Positions 31,221 through 42,559 of a DNA stretch of 64,000 bases are shown in pieces. Source of the stretch: Streptomyces yatensis (GTDB lineage Bacteria > Actinomycetota > Actinomycetes > Streptomycetales > Streptomycetaceae). Each line of letters starts with the position of its first letter. Position 1 is the stretch's first letter. The stretch lies in NCBI RefSeq assembly GCF_018069625.1, contig NZ_CP072941.1, forward strand, positions 6,262,001 through 6,326,000. The letters run 5' to 3'. A program made the position numbers and the translations under genes. A model generated the notes under the pieces. The model was not told the origin of the DNA. It saw only the letters and a list, made by a program, of their open reading frames with translations, and made no database searches.

Positions 31221-31259
31221 ATCCACACCGTCTGCGTTTTCGCAGGTCAGAGCGGTAGC

Positions 31260-31287
31260 GGCCGTCGCCCCCTAGCGGGCGGCGGCC
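31260..31287. terminator. Hairpin after the M6 protease gene
   Basis: GGCCGTCGCCC (31260-31270) pairs with GGGCGGCGGCC (31277-31287) with one G-T wobble, 40 bases after the stop. Confidence 0.7.
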
Positions 31288-31353
31288 GTTCGCGTTTAGA
31301 TGCCCCTACGACCAACTTGTTGACACGACGTCTCACGGGGGACATGACCCGCA

Positions 31354-31668
31354 ATGGCCAACGGAGGATTCACCAAGCTGCCGGGCGGCAGCGTGGTGGT
31401 CGCACTGACGCTGCCGAGCCCGCTGGGCGAGGGCGGCGTCCGCGTCCTGGTACACGCCGTGAACCGCCAGCGCGCCCTGACCAGGCTGCGCAATCTCGGG
31501 CTTCGCGCCATCTACCTGCGCGGCAATATGGCCCCGCCGACACCCGACGAGGTGACGGCGGTGCTGCACCATCCCGACGGGCTGGTCTGGCGCACCGCGC
31601 CGGACCGGGGAGGGGAGCTGTGGCATCCGATCGCCGCTCTGCTCAGATCGTCGGCCCCGGCCTCGTAG
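31354..31668 (+). CDS. Conserved hypothetical protein, 104 aa
   Basis: It starts MANGGFTKLPGGSVVVALTL and includes VRVLVHAVNRQRALTRLRNL and IYLRGNMAPPTPDEVTAVLH. It reads as a soluble alpha/beta protein with good coding composition. I recall similar short proteins in streptomycetes but know no function. The stop codon lies in the first unit of a tandem repeat that runs on for about 90 bases. Confidence 0.75.
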   Translation: MANGGFTKLPGGSVVVALTLPSPLGEGGVRVLVHAVNRQRALTRLRNLGLRAIYLRGNMAPPTPDEVTAVLHHPDGLVWRTAPDRGGELWHPIAALLRSSAPAS

Positions 31669-31756
31669 CGCCGGCCCACCCTCGTAGGGGCCGGGCCCTC
31701 GTAGCCGGTGTCTCGTGGCGCCGGCCCCTCGTGGCGCCGACCCCTCGTGGCGCCGG
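31660..31756. repeat. Tandem repeat of about 15-16 bp starting at a stop codon
   Basis: Six degenerate copies of CCTCGTAGCGCCGGCC run from the stop of the 104-residue gene. The first copy supplies its TAG, and later copies read CCTCGTGGCGCCGGC. It occupies most of the gap to the convergent pncA gene. Confidence 0.85.
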
Positions 31757-31835
31757 GGCCCGGAGGGCGGCCGCAGCACGGGCCGCGCCGGGCCGCCGGG
31801 GCGGCTGGGAGGCGCGCAGAGCGCCTCCGGCGCCC

Positions 31836-32420
31836 TCAGACGACCGGCTTGCCGCTGAGCTCGACCCCGGCCGCCCGCAGCTCGCCCAGGGCGCGCTCGG
31901 TCGTGTCCGGGGAGACGCCCGCGGTCAGGTCCAGCAGGACATGCGCGGCGAACCCCTCGCGGCGCGCGTCCAGCGCGGTGGCCCGCACACAGTGGTCGGT
32001 GGCGATGCCCACCACGTCCACCTCGGTCACCTCCCGCTCGCGCAGCCACTGGGCGAGCGAGGCGCCGTGCTCGTCGATGCCCTCGAAACCGCTGTACGCC
32101 GCCTTGTACGCGCCCTTGTCGAAGACCGCCTCGATCGCGCCGGAGGCGACGGCGGGCGCGAAGTTCGGGTGGAACCCGACCCCCTCGGTGCCCGCGACGC
32201 AGTGCACCGGCCAGGTGTGCTCGTAGTCCGGGTTGTCCGAGAAGTGATCGCCCGGGGCGATGTGGTGATCACGCGTGGCGACGATATGGCGGTAACCGGG
32301 CGTCGCCTCCCCGATCAGATCGGTGATCGCGGCCGCGACATCGGCGCCCCCCGTCACCGCGAGGCTTCCGCCCTCGCAGAAGTCGTTCTGGATGTCGACG
32401 ACGATCAGTGCCCGGTGCAT
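31836..32420 (-). CDS. pncA: Nicotinamidase
   Basis: A 194-residue isochorismatase-fold amidohydrolase that deaminates nicotinamide to nicotinate in NAD salvage. The catalytic triad is visible: Asp in IVVDIQNDF (residue 8), Lys in FDKGAYKAAYSGF, and Cys in GIATDHCVRAT. Metal-binding residues fall in TRDHHIAPGDHFSDN. The start is ATG 32420; a longer frame upstream has no family support. It lies 71 bp downstream of pncB on the same strand, so nicotinamide, nicotinate and nicotinate mononucleotide form a compact two-step salvage unit. Confidence 0.95.
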   Translation of the reverse strand: MHRALIVVDIQNDFCEGGSLAVTGGADVAAAITDLIGEATPGYRHIVATRDHHIAPGDHFSDNPDYEHTWPVHCVAGTEGVGFHPNFAPAVASGAIEAVFDKGAYKAAYSGFEGIDEHGASLAQWLREREVTEVDVVGIATDHCVRATALDARREGFAAHVLLDLTAGVSPDTTERALGELRAAGVELSGKPVV

Positions 32421-32491
32421 GTCACCGAGGGTAGACACTCCGCGTCGATTGCGGCAGTGGGCATGCCCCGCGTTCCCCCTCATGTCGCGCC

Positions 32492-33826
32492 TCAGGCCGT
32501 CAGGTACTCGGTGGGCAGGACCGGCTCGCCGCGCGAGAGCTGGGTCGCCGAGAGCGGCAGTCCGGCCCGGGCCGCGATATGCCGGTCCCGCGCCGCGTCC
32601 AGCGGCTCCCGGGCCACGATCTCGCCGCCGCGCACCAGCTCCACCAGCAGCTGATGGTCCGCCAGCTCCTCGGGGACCGCGCCGGTGCCGACCACCTCGG
32701 CCTCGGCCACACCGTGCTCGTCCACCCGTCGCGCCGCCCATTTGCGGCCGCCCACCGAGGACTTCGCGCCCATGGACTTCTTGGCCACCGGCAGCAGCGG
32801 CGCGTCCGGGGTGTCCGAACCGGCGCGCGCGACCAGCTTGTAGACCATCGAGCAGGTGGGGTGGCCGCTGCCGGTGACCAGCTGGGTGCCGACCCCGTAC
32901 GCGTCCACGGGGGCCGCGGCCAGCGAGGCGATCGCGTACTCGTCCAGATCGCTGGTCACCGTGATCCTGGTGTTCTTGGCGCCCAGTTCGTCGAGCTGCT
33001 GGCGCACCCGGTGGGCGAGCAGCAGCAGATCGCCGGAGTCGATCCGCACGGCGCCCAGGTCCTTGCCGGCCACCTCCACGGCGGTGCGCACCGCCTCGGC
33101 GACGTCATAGGTGTCCACCAGCAGGGTGGTGCCGCTGCCGTGCGCCTGGACCTGCGCCGTGAAGGCGTCCCGCTCGCTGTCGTGCAGCAGGGTGAAGGCG
33201 TGGGCGCTGGTGCCCACGGTGGGAATGTTGTAGCGGAATCCGGCCGCGAGGTCGGAGGTGGTGGCGAAGCCGCCGACATAGGCGGCGCGGGCGGCGGCGA
33301 CGGCGGCCAGTTCATGGGTGCGGCGGGCGCCCATCTCGATGAGCGGCCGGCCGCCGGCGGCGGTGGACATCCGGGACGCGGCGGCGGCCACCGCGGAGTC
33401 GTGGTTGACGATGGAGAGGATGACCGTCTCCAGCAGCACCGCCTCGGCGAAGGTGCCCTCCACCCGCATGATCGGCGAGCCGGGGAAGTAGACCTCGCCC
33501 TCGGGGTAGCCCCAGATGTCGCCGCGGAAGCGGTAGTCGGCGAGCCAGGCGAGCGTCGGCTCGTCCACGATCCGCTGCTGGGCGAGGAAGTCCAGGACGG
33601 CGCCGTCGAAGCGGAAGTTCTCGACGGCGTCCAGCACCCGCCCGGTGCCGGCGACGACACCGTAGCGGCGGCCCTCGGGGAGGCGCCTGGTGAATACCTC
33701 GAAGACCGAGCGGCGGTCGGCGGTGCCCGCCCGCAGCGCGGCCTGCAGCATGGTGAGTTCGTACCGGTCGGTGAAGAGTGCGGTCGACGGCACGTCCACC
33801 GGCAGTCCCAAGTCCGCAGTGTCCAT
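32492..33826 (-). CDS. pncB: Nicotinate phosphoribosyltransferase
   Basis: A 444-residue enzyme of NAD salvage joining nicotinate and PRPP with ATP. Characteristic blocks are [17 protein letters not shown] near the start, [29 protein letters not shown], and the active-site region [14 protein letters not shown] with the phosphorylatable His. The phosphate-binding segment is [18 protein letters not shown] 33826 is preceded by the divergent clpS gene. It likely shares a transcript with pncA. Length and motifs are normal. Confidence 0.96.
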   Translation of the reverse strand: MDTADLGLPVDVPSTALFTDRYELTMLQAALRAGTADRRSVFEVFTRRLPEGRRYGVVAGTGRVLDAVENFRFDGAVLDFLAQQRIVDEPTLAWLADYRFRGDIWGYPEGEVYFPGSPIMRVEGTFAEAVLLETVILSIVNHDSAVAAAASRMSTAAGGRPLIEMGARRTHELAAVAAARAAYVGGFATTSDLAAGFRYNIPTVGTSAHAFTLLHDSERDAFTAQVQAHGSGTTLLVDTYDVAEAVRTAVEVAGKDLGAVRIDSGDLLLLAHRVRQQLDELGAKNTRITVTSDLDEYAIASLAAAPVDAYGVGTQLVTGSGHPTCSMVYKLVARAGSDTPDAPLLPVAKKSMGAKSSVGGRKWAARRVDEHGVAEAEVVGTGAVPEELADHQLLVELVRGGEIVAREPLDAARDRHIAARAGLPLSATQLSRGEPVLPTEYLTA

Positions 33827-33909
33827 GGTTGACGATGCTACCTCCCGTACTCGTCAGACTGACGAGATCTGGGTGCCGGTTTATGCGACGGCCAGTGCCG
33901 GGTGGCAGC

Positions 33910-34221
33910 ATGGGACGTGTGAGTGTCACGCCCGTGGAGACCGAACGTCCCGAATCCCGTGAAGCACCGATGTCGGTGCCCGAGCCCGACGTTCCCTGGG
34001 TGACGGTGGTGCACAACGACCCCGTCAATCTCATGAGCTACGTGACCTACGTCTTCCAGAGCTATTTCGGCTATCCCAAGGACAAGGCGCACCGTTTGAT
34101 GCTCGACGTCCACCACAAAGGCCGCGCGATCGTCTCGAGCGGCAGCCGCGAGGAGATGGAGCGCGACGTGCAGGCGATGCACGGCTACGGCCTGTGGGCG
34201 ACCCTCCAGCAGGAGCGCTGA
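33910..34221 (+). CDS. clpS: ATP-dependent Clp protease adaptor ClpS
   Basis: A 103-residue adaptor that delivers N-degron substrates to ClpAP/ClpCP. The conserved core [20 protein letters not shown] and [20 protein letters not shown] is intact, including the NDPxN motif and the downstream pocket residues. An N-terminal extension of about 28 residues is typical of actinobacteria. ATG 33910 is used; GTG 33919 would shorten it by three residues. The stop overlaps the ATG of the DUF2017 gene by one base, so the two are coupled. Confidence 0.95.
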   Translation: MGRVSVTPVETERPESREAPMSVPEPDVPWVTVVHNDPVNLMSYVTYVFQSYFGYPKDKAHRLMLDVHHKGRAIVSSGSREEMERDVQAMHGYGLWATLQQER

Positions 34222-34832
34222 TGTCGGGACGGTTCGAGCCGCTGCCCGGTGGCGGTGCCTCCCTCGCGCTGGACGAGGTCGAGATCTCCATTCTGCGCAG
34301 CCTGGCCATGCAGCTCGCCGAGCTGATCGGCCCGGGCGACCAGCCCGCCGGGGGCGGTGACCCCCTGGACGCGCTCTTCGCCGACGGCCCCAGCAAGCCG
34401 CCGGCCGATCCGGCGCTGGCCCGGCTGTTCCCGGACGCCTACAGCCCCCCGGACCGGGAGCTGGGGGCGCGGGAGGATAAGGAGGCGCGGGAGGCGTCCG
34501 CGGAGTTCCGCCGCTTCACCGAGAACGACCTGCGGGCGCGCAAGCGCGACGACGCCCTGACGGTGGTGCGCGACCTGGACTCGCTGGCCTCCGGAGCCTC
34601 CGCCGGGGCCCCGGGGGTGCTGGAGCTGGCGCCGGAGAAGGCCCGGCACTGGCTGACCGCCCTGAACGATCTGCGGCTGGCCATCGGGACCCGGCTGGAG
34701 GTCACCGACGAGGACGACGGCGGTGACCTGCTGCGGCTGCCCGACTCCGATCCGCGCAAGCCGATGGTGATGGCCTACTTCTGGCTCGGTGGGCTGCAGG
34801 AGACCCTGGTCGAGACCCTGATGCCGGAATAA
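34221..34832 (+). CDS. DUF2017 family protein
   Basis: A 203-residue protein, almost always encoded beside clpS in actinobacteria. It starts [20 protein letters not shown], contains EISILRSLAMQLAELI and ends with the conserved helix block VMAYFWLGGLQETLVETLMP. It is mostly helical and soluble. The function is unknown; translational coupling to clpS suggests a role in Clp-linked proteolysis. Confidence 0.93.
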   Translation: MSGRFEPLPGGGASLALDEVEISILRSLAMQLAELIGPGDQPAGGGDPLDALFADGPSKPPADPALARLFPDAYSPPDRELGAREDKEAREASAEFRRFTENDLRARKRDDALTVVRDLDSLASGASAGAPGVLELAPEKARHWLTALNDLRLAIGTRLEVTDEDDGGDLLRLPDSDPRKPMVMAYFWLGGLQETLVETLMPE

Positions 34833-35044
34833 CTCCCTCCGGCGATTACTGAGCGTTCGTTTAGAGGATGCTCAACTCCGGATAACGATCGCATCACTGC
34901 GGTTGTGAACTTTGTTGCCCTGAATAACTTTTGTCCGCTTCTTCCTGTGGCGTGCACCACACGCGGCTCAGTCGATCAGTGTTGCGGTCGTGGTAAATCT
35001 TCACGATCGCCAGCCAGCCGCCACAGGGAGAAAGGCGCAGCAAA

Positions 35045-36460
35045 ATGACCTCAGCGGCTCCTGAAGAGGACTATGAGCGCGGCCTGGGCAGTCGCCAGGT
35101 ACAGATGATCGCAATCGGTGGCGCCATCGGCGTCGGCCTGTTCATGGGCGCCGGTGCGAACATCGCCAAGGCCGGCCCGAGCATCATCCTGATGTACGCC
35201 CTCGCGGGTGTGGTCATCTTCTTCATCATGAGAGCGCTCGGTGAGCTGCTCCTGTACCGGCGCTCCACGGGTTCCTTCGCGGAGTACATCCGCGAGTTCC
35301 TGGGGCCGTTCTTCGGTTATGCGACCGGTTGGACCTACTGGCTGCTGTGGGTGGTGACCGGTATGGCCGAGCTGACGGCCGCCGCCATCTACATCAACTA
35401 CTGGTTCCCCTCGATCCCGCAGTGGGTCAGCGCCCTGGTCTTCCTGGTGGTGCTCTTCGGGGTCAACCTGATCTCGGTCAAGATCTTCGGTGAGGTCGAG
35501 TTCTGGTTCTCGATGGTCAAGGTCACCGCGATCATCGGCATGATCGTGATCGGCCTCGGCGTGCTCACCCTCGGCTTCTCCGACGCCGGTGACACGGCGG
35601 CCGCCTCCAACCTCTGGTCGCACGGCGGGTTCTTCCCCCACGGCATCGGCGACAGCCTGATGACCCTCCAGGGCGTGATGTTCGCCTACATCGCCGTCGA
35701 GCTGGTCGGCGTCACCGCGAGCGAGTCCGAGGACCCCGAGAAGACCCTGCCCAAGGCGATCAACACCCTGCCGTGGCGCATCATCATCTTCTACGTCGGC
35801 GCCCTGGTGGTGCTGCTCGCCGTCGTCAAGTGGACCGAGTTCTCGGCCGGTGAGAGCCCCTTCGTGCACGGCTTCTCCAAGATCGGCATCCCCTTCGCCG
35901 CCGGTATCGTCAACTTCGTCGTCCTGACCGCGGCCCTGTCCTCCTGCAACTCCGGCATGTACTCCACCGGCCGGATGCTGCGTGACCTGGCGACGAGCGG
36001 CGAGGCCCCGAGTGTCTTCGCCCGGCTCAACGCCCGTAAGTCCCCGGCCATCGGCATCACCTTCTCCGTCCTGCTCATGGGGATCGGCGTGGTCCTCAAC
36101 TATGTGGTCCCCGAGAAGGCGTTCACCTACGTCACCTCGGTGGCCACGGCCGCGGGTATCTGGTCCTGGCTGATGATCCTCTTCGCGCACATCCAGTACC
36201 GCCGCGCGGTCCGCGCGGGCCGGCTGCCCGCCTCGTCCTTCCCGGCTCCCGGCGGCTCGGTCTTCAGCTGGGTGGCCGTGGTCTTCCTGCTGATCGTGAC
36301 CGGCATGGTCGCCTACGACAAGGACGCCCGGGTCTCCCTGTACGTCGGCGCCGGGTGGGCCGTATGCCTGGTGATCGGCTGGTACGTCCTCAAGGCCCGC
36401 GGCGGTGCCCAGCCGCTCGGCCAGGCGGACACGGTGGAGCCGGAGTACGCGCGCAAGTAA
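35045..36460 (+). CDS. Amino-acid permease (APC superfamily, AAT type)
   Basis: A 471-residue transporter with about 12 membrane spans. The first helix holds the unwound APC signature IGGAIGVGLFMGAGANIAKAGP. Helix 3 follows GSFAEYIREFLGPFFGYATGW. ESEDPEKTLPKAINTLPWRI is the loop typical of AnsP/GabP/LysP-like permeases. The exact amino acid cannot be set from sequence. AGGGAGAAAGG lies before ATG 35045 and the 210-bp leader is unusually AT-rich, suggesting a strong or regulated promoter. It is followed by a near-perfect terminator. Confidence 0.92.
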   Translation: MTSAAPEEDYERGLGSRQVQMIAIGGAIGVGLFMGAGANIAKAGPSIILMYALAGVVIFFIMRALGELLLYRRSTGSFAEYIREFLGPFFGYATGWTYWLLWVVTGMAELTAAAIYINYWFPSIPQWVSALVFLVVLFGVNLISVKIFGEVEFWFSMVKVTAIIGMIVIGLGVLTLGFSDAGDTAAASNLWSHGGFFPHGIGDSLMTLQGVMFAYIAVELVGVTASESEDPEKTLPKAINTLPWRIIIFYVGALVVLLAVVKWTEFSAGESPFVHGFSKIGIPFAAGIVNFVVLTAALSSCNSGMYSTGRMLRDLATSGEAPSVFARLNARKSPAIGITFSVLLMGIGVVLNYVVPEKAFTYVTSVATAAGIWSWLMILFAHIQYRRAVRAGRLPASSFPAPGGSVFSWVAVVFLLIVTGMVAYDKDARVSLYVGAGWAVCLVIGWYVLKARGGAQPLGQADTVEPEYARK

Positions 36461-36492
36461 GCCGTATCGCCCATTGGGCGCCGTATCTCAGC

Positions 36493-36526
36493 AGGCGGGC
36501 TCCGGACCACTGTCCGGAGCCCGCCT
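36493..36526. terminator. Strong terminator after the permease gene
   Basis: A perfect 15-bp stem, AGGCGGGCTCCGGAC (36493-36507) with GTCCGGAGCCCGCCT (36512-36526), four-base loop, followed by a pyrimidine-rich CCTATTCTTCTGTC. It ends 14 bases before the JAMM peptidase ATG, so that gene needs a promoter overlapping the terminator or depends on read-through. Confidence 0.9.
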
Positions 36527-36540
36527 CCTATTCTTCTGTC

Positions 36541-36966
36541 ATGCTGACCATCACCCAGGCGCTCCACGACAAGATCGTCGCGCACGCCCGCGCCGACCAC
36601 CCCGACGAGGCATGCGGCGTGATCGCGGGCCCGGCCGGAAGCGGCCGCCCCGAGCGGTTCATCCCGATGCTGAACGCGGCCCGCTCGCCCACCTTCTACG
36701 AGTTCGACTCGGGTGACCTGCTCAAGCTCTACCGCGAGATGGATGACCGGGACGAGGAGCCGGTGGTCATCTACCACTCGCACACCGCCACCGAGGCCTA
36801 CCCCTCCCGTACCGATATCTCCTACGCCAATGAGCCCGGTGCCCACTACGTGCTGGTCTCCACCGCCGAATGCGGCAATGACGAGGGACCCGTCCAGTTC
36901 CGGTCCTTCCGGATCGTGGACGGCGAGGTCGCCGAGGAAGAGGTCGAGATCGTCCCGGGCGGCTGA
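36541..36966 (+). CDS. JAMM/MPN+ metallopeptidase (Mec+-like, CysO-cysteine hydrolase)
   Basis: A 141-residue zinc isopeptidase. The JAMM residues are all present: Glu23 (PDEACGVIAG), His79 and His81 (YHSH), Ser89 and Asp92 (PSRTDISYA). In Mycobacterium tuberculosis the equivalent enzyme, Mec+, releases cysteine from the CysO-cysteine adduct made by CysM. The same layout here, JAMM then cysO and cysM, supports that role. CysO here ends in Gly-Gly-Met-Val, so the enzyme may also trim the carrier to expose the Gly-Gly end. It probably acts in the cytoplasm. Confidence 0.92.
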   Translation: MLTITQALHDKIVAHARADHPDEACGVIAGPAGSGRPERFIPMLNAARSPTFYEFDSGDLLKLYREMDDRDEEPVVIYHSHTATEAYPSRTDISYANEPGAHYVLVSTAECGNDEGPVQFRSFRIVDGEVAEEEVEIVPGG

Positions 36967-37057
36967 ATGGCCTGCGTATCTCGCGTCATGGTCGTTACCC
37001 GTCCGTATCATGGGATGACCTACCGGAGCCCGGACCGGGAATCGATACGATGAGTCC
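36967..37057. other. Gap between JAMM gene and leader peptide
   Basis: About 90 bp, moderately AT-rich (ATCGATACGATGAG close to the leader ORF), and the probable promoter region for the leader-cysO-cysM transcript. No gene is seen. Confidence 0.4.
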
Positions 37058-37174
37058 ATGGTTTTCGATGACGTGAGCGAGAAGACGCCGGGCATGCTGC
37101 TCGTGGCGCGGCTCCACGTCGACCTGTGCCGGCTCGCCAGCGCGATGTGTCCGCGCCGCGCCGTGGCCGCCTGA
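37058..37174 (+). CDS. Putative leader peptide, 38 aa, upstream of cysO-cysM
   Basis: A short ORF starting MVFDDVSEKTPGMLLVARLH, followed by VDLCRLASAMCP and RRAVAA. The RxHVDLxRxxSAxC pattern is the actinobacterial putative leader peptide signature found before sulfur and cysteine genes. Two Cys codons (TGC, TGT) are spaced so that a ribosome short of charged tRNA-Cys would stall. An internal ATG at 37094 could start a 26-residue form. A GC-rich hairpin follows between its stop and cysO. This suggests attenuation by cysteine supply, which is inferred, not shown. Confidence 0.75.
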   Translation: MVFDDVSEKTPGMLLVARLHVDLCRLASAMCPRRAVAA

Positions 37175-37213
37175 GCGCGCGCCCGAGACGCCCCGACGCC
37201 CTTCGACGACGCC

Positions 37214-37237
37214 CTCCCGGCCGCTCCGGCCCGGGAG
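37214..37237 (+). promoter_or_regulatory. Hairpin between the leader peptide and cysO
   Basis: CTCCCGG (37214-37220) pairs with CCGGGAG (37231-37237), and inner CCG/CGG pairs extend the stem with one bulge. It lies 40 bp after the leader stop and about 30 bp before the cysO start. It is suited to act as an attenuator or as a structure opened by a translating ribosome. Confidence 0.5.
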
Positions 37238-37267
37238 TCCACCCCGCCCTCCGACAGGAGCTTAAGA

Positions 37268-38496
<1,229 letters not shown>

Positions 38497-38686
38497 TGGT
38501 CCGGGCCGATCGGCCGGCGGGGGGCAGGGCCGGGCACGCCCGGCTCCGTCCTGGTGATTCCGCCCACAACGCGGCCCCGTGGAGGAGCTGCCTGGGCTTT
38601 TGCGCCTTACGCTCGTGGGCACCGCATGACCCCCCGCACCGCCCATGGCCTTCGGCATGGGGACCCCTCAAGGAGGTTCCTGCTTC

Positions 38687-39439
38687 ATGAAGCTCACCGT
38701 CGTCGGATGCTCAGGGTCGTTCCCGTCCGCGGAATCGGCCTGCTCGAGCTACCTCGTAGAGGCCGACGGCTTCCGGCTGCTCCTCGACATGGGCAATGGC
38801 GCCCTTGGCGAGTTGCAGCGCCACTGCGGTCTCTACGACCTCGACGCCGTACTGCTGTCCCATCTCCACCCCGATCACTTCATCGACATGTGCGGATACT
38901 TCGTCGCGCGCTACTACCGGCACGACGGTGGCCGGGCCGAGGCGATCCCCGTCTACGGCCCCGAGGACACCGAGCGGCGGCTGGTCCAGGCGTACGACGA
39001 CCTGCCCGACGAGAAGTCGATGCGTGAGGTCTTCGACTTCCGCACCCTGACGCCCGGCAGCTTCGACATCGGCCCCTTCACCATCCGCGCCGAGCGCGTC
39101 TGCCACCCCGTGGAGGCGTTCGGCTTCCGGATCGAGTACGGCGGCCGCTCGCTGGTCTACTCGGGCGACACGGGCCCCTGCGAGGCCCTGGTGGACCTGG
39201 CCCGGGGCGGCGACCTCTTCCTGTGCGAGGCGGCCTTCACGCACGGCAAGGAGGACATCCCGGAGCTGCATCTGAACGGCCGCCAGGCGGGTGAACACGC
39301 GCTGCGGGCGGGGGTCGGGAGCATGGTGCTCACCCACATCCCGCCGTGGACGGACCCCCAGATCAACCAGCGCGACGCCCAGGCGGTCTTCGGCGGCCCG
39401 GTGGAGCTGGCCAAGGCGGGTGCGGTCTACGAGGTGTAA
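38687..39439 (+). CDS. MBL-fold metallohydrolase
   Basis: A 250-residue metallo-beta-lactamase-fold protein; ATG 38687 follows a strong AAGGAGG site. The zinc motif is HLHPDHFIDM (HxHxDH), then RVCHPVEAFGFRIEYGG, SGDTGPCEALVDLA and a C-terminal His in LTHIPPW. It resembles RNase Z/phosphonate-type MBL enzymes rather than beta-lactamases. It is conserved downstream of cysM and upstream of rph in streptomycetes. The substrate is unknown; a phosphodiester or cyclic-nucleotide ester is possible. Confidence 0.9.
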   Translation: MKLTVVGCSGSFPSAESACSSYLVEADGFRLLLDMGNGALGELQRHCGLYDLDAVLLSHLHPDHFIDMCGYFVARYYRHDGGRAEAIPVYGPEDTERRLVQAYDDLPDEKSMREVFDFRTLTPGSFDIGPFTIRAERVCHPVEAFGFRIEYGGRSLVYSGDTGPCEALVDLARGGDLFLCEAAFTHGKEDIPELHLNGRQAGEHALRAGVGSMVLTHIPPWTDPQINQRDAQAVFGGPVELAKAGAVYEV

Positions 39440-39454
39440 CGGGCGGTGAACGCG

Positions 39455-39488
39455 GAAGCGCCGGGCTGGCGGACCAGCCCGGCGCTTC
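39455..39488. terminator. Bidirectional terminator between MBL gene and nagE2
   Basis: A perfect 15-bp stem GAAGCGCCGGGCTGG (39455-39469) with CCAGCCCGGCGCTTC (39474-39488) around a CGGA loop, between two convergent genes. Confidence 0.9.
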
Positions 39489-39509
39489 GCCGTTTCGTAC
39501 GCCCGGTGG

Positions 39510-40742
<1,233 letters not shown>

Positions 40743-40792
40743 CGGATTCCTCCTGGTGAGGCGGGCTCTCAGGGGAAGGGCGGCCCGCGCTA

Positions 40793-40804
40793 TGGTCTAA
40801 ACCA
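40793..40804. promoter_or_regulatory. DasR-responsive element (dre) 1
   Basis: TGGTCTAAACCA closely matches the DasR consensus core TGGTCTAGACCA. It lies 51 bp upstream of nagE2 and probably overlaps its promoter, giving repression relieved by glucosamine-6-phosphate. Confidence 0.85.
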
Positions 40805-40808
40805 CATG

Positions 40809-40820
40809 TGGTGTAGACCT
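40809..40820. promoter_or_regulatory. DasR-responsive element (dre) 2
   Basis: TGGTGTAGACCT is a two-mismatch version of the dre core, four bases from the first site. Confidence 0.75.
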
Positions 40821-40891
40821 GTTGTAGCACGTAGGGATCCGCTAAAGGAATCTATCGTTCCAAGTGACGAGTGACTTCCTCACCCGCATAA

Positions 40892-40903
40892 TGGTGTAGA
40901 CCA
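40892..40903. promoter_or_regulatory. DasR-responsive element (dre) 3
   Basis: TGGTGTAGACCA followed by CTT matches the extended dre TGGTCTAGACCACT at all but one core base. It lies 61 bp upstream of nagF. Confidence 0.85.
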
Positions 40904-40963
40904 CTTGCCGCAACGCGGACAGCACGCGGACACCACGCGGACAGCAGGACGACAGGAGCGAAC

Positions 40964-41197
40964 ATGGCCACCAAGGCTGACAAGATCGTCGAGGGGCTCG
41001 GCGGGATCGACAACATCGTCGAGATCGAGGGCTGCATCACCCGCCTGCGTACCGAGGTCAAGGACGCCGCCCTGGTCGACGAGGCCCTGCTGAAGGCCGC
41101 GGGCGCGCATGGCGTGGTGAAGATGGGCACCGCGATCCAGGTGGTCATCGGCGCCGACGCGGACCCGGTCGCCGCGGAGATCGAAGACCTGATGTGA
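40964..41197 (+). CDS. nagF: PTS EIIB component for N-acetylglucosamine
   Basis: A 77-residue EIIB domain protein. The phosphorylated cysteine is in EGCITRLRTEVKD, the classic CITRLR site of the glucose-family EIIB. It passes phosphate from the shared EIIA to GlcNAc carried by the divergent EIIC. ACAGGAGCGAAC lies before ATG 40964. The last codons are duplicated downstream as a tandem repeat (41186-41253). Confidence 0.93.
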   Translation: MATKADKIVEGLGGIDNIVEIEGCITRLRTEVKDAALVDEALLKAAGAHGVVKMGTAIQVVIGADADPVAAEIEDLM

Positions 41198-41253
41198 CCT
41201 TCCGGGACCTGAGGTGACCTTCCCGGCCGGGACCCGAGGCGACCTCCCGGCCC
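41186..41253. repeat. Degenerate tandem repeat across the nagF stop codon
   Basis: Three copies of about 20-25 bp beginning GACCTGATGTGACCTTCC, GACCTGAGGTGACCTTCC and GACCCGAGGCGACCTCCC. The first includes the nagF TGA. Confidence 0.8.
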
Positions 41254-41329
41254 GGAGCGCCGTCCCCCGGGGGCGGGGCCCTCGCCGGACGCGGACCGGG
41301 GGCCTCCGCGATGCCGATAGGCTCATCTC

Positions 41330-42061
<732 letters not shown>

Positions 42062-42140
42062 CGGCGGCACGAAGCAACCGTCGCGCGGCGCCCGGCGTTT
42101 AGTCAGGTACCAGCACCGTTCCCGGGGAAGGACCCACTCC

Positions 42141-42536
42141 ATGGCGCCGCGCCACCGTCACCGCCGTACCACCGCCGTCACCGCACTCGCCGCCGTCGCG
42201 CTCATCGTGCCGGTCGGCGTCGGGTGCAGCGCGGTGGAGAAGGCCCTCGACTGCGCCCAGCTCGCGGTCGAGATAACCAACGACGTGGACGACCTCCAGG
42301 ACGCCCTGAGCGGTGCCGCGGCCGATCCGCAGGACGCCGACAAGATCCTGGACGCCCTCGACAAGGACGTCGACAAGGTGGGCGACCGCACCGACAGCGC
42401 GGACGTCGGCAAGGCCGTGGACGACCTCCAGAAGGCGCTGGACAATGTCCAGAAGTCCGTGGACAGCGGCAAGCACCCCGATATGACTCCGGTCAGGGAC
42501 GCGGCGGGCGAGCTGACCGGTGTCTGCTCGCCCTGA
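42141..42536 (+). CDS. Small secreted or lipid-anchored protein
   Basis: A 131-residue protein with a basic N-terminus (PRHRHRRTTAV), a hydrophobic segment (about residues 12-27) and a Cys near the expected cleavage point (VPVGVGCSAVEK). The lipobox is imperfect (Gly at -3), so anchoring is uncertain. The mature part is helical and acidic, with heptad-like DVDDLQDAL and KAVDDLQKALDNVQK. No known domain. It is commonly found between rph and rdgB in streptomycetes as far as I recall. Confidence 0.8.
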   Translation: MAPRHRHRRTTAVTALAAVALIVPVGVGCSAVEKALDCAQLAVEITNDVDDLQDALSGAAADPQDADKILDALDKDVDKVGDRTDSADVGKAVDDLQKALDNVQKSVDSGKHPDMTPVRDAAGELTGVCSP

Positions 42537-42559
42537 TCTCCCCTCGATAATCGAGAGCT

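Noticed and set aside
28761..31226. 821-codon minus-strand ORF
   Set aside because: Antisense shadow of the M6 protease, made of Val/Leu/Gly/Arg runs without any motif.
36967..37267. Classical metabolite riboswitch before cysO
   Set aside because: I could not draw a known riboswitch core (SAM, T-box, cobalamin); the leader peptide explains the region better.
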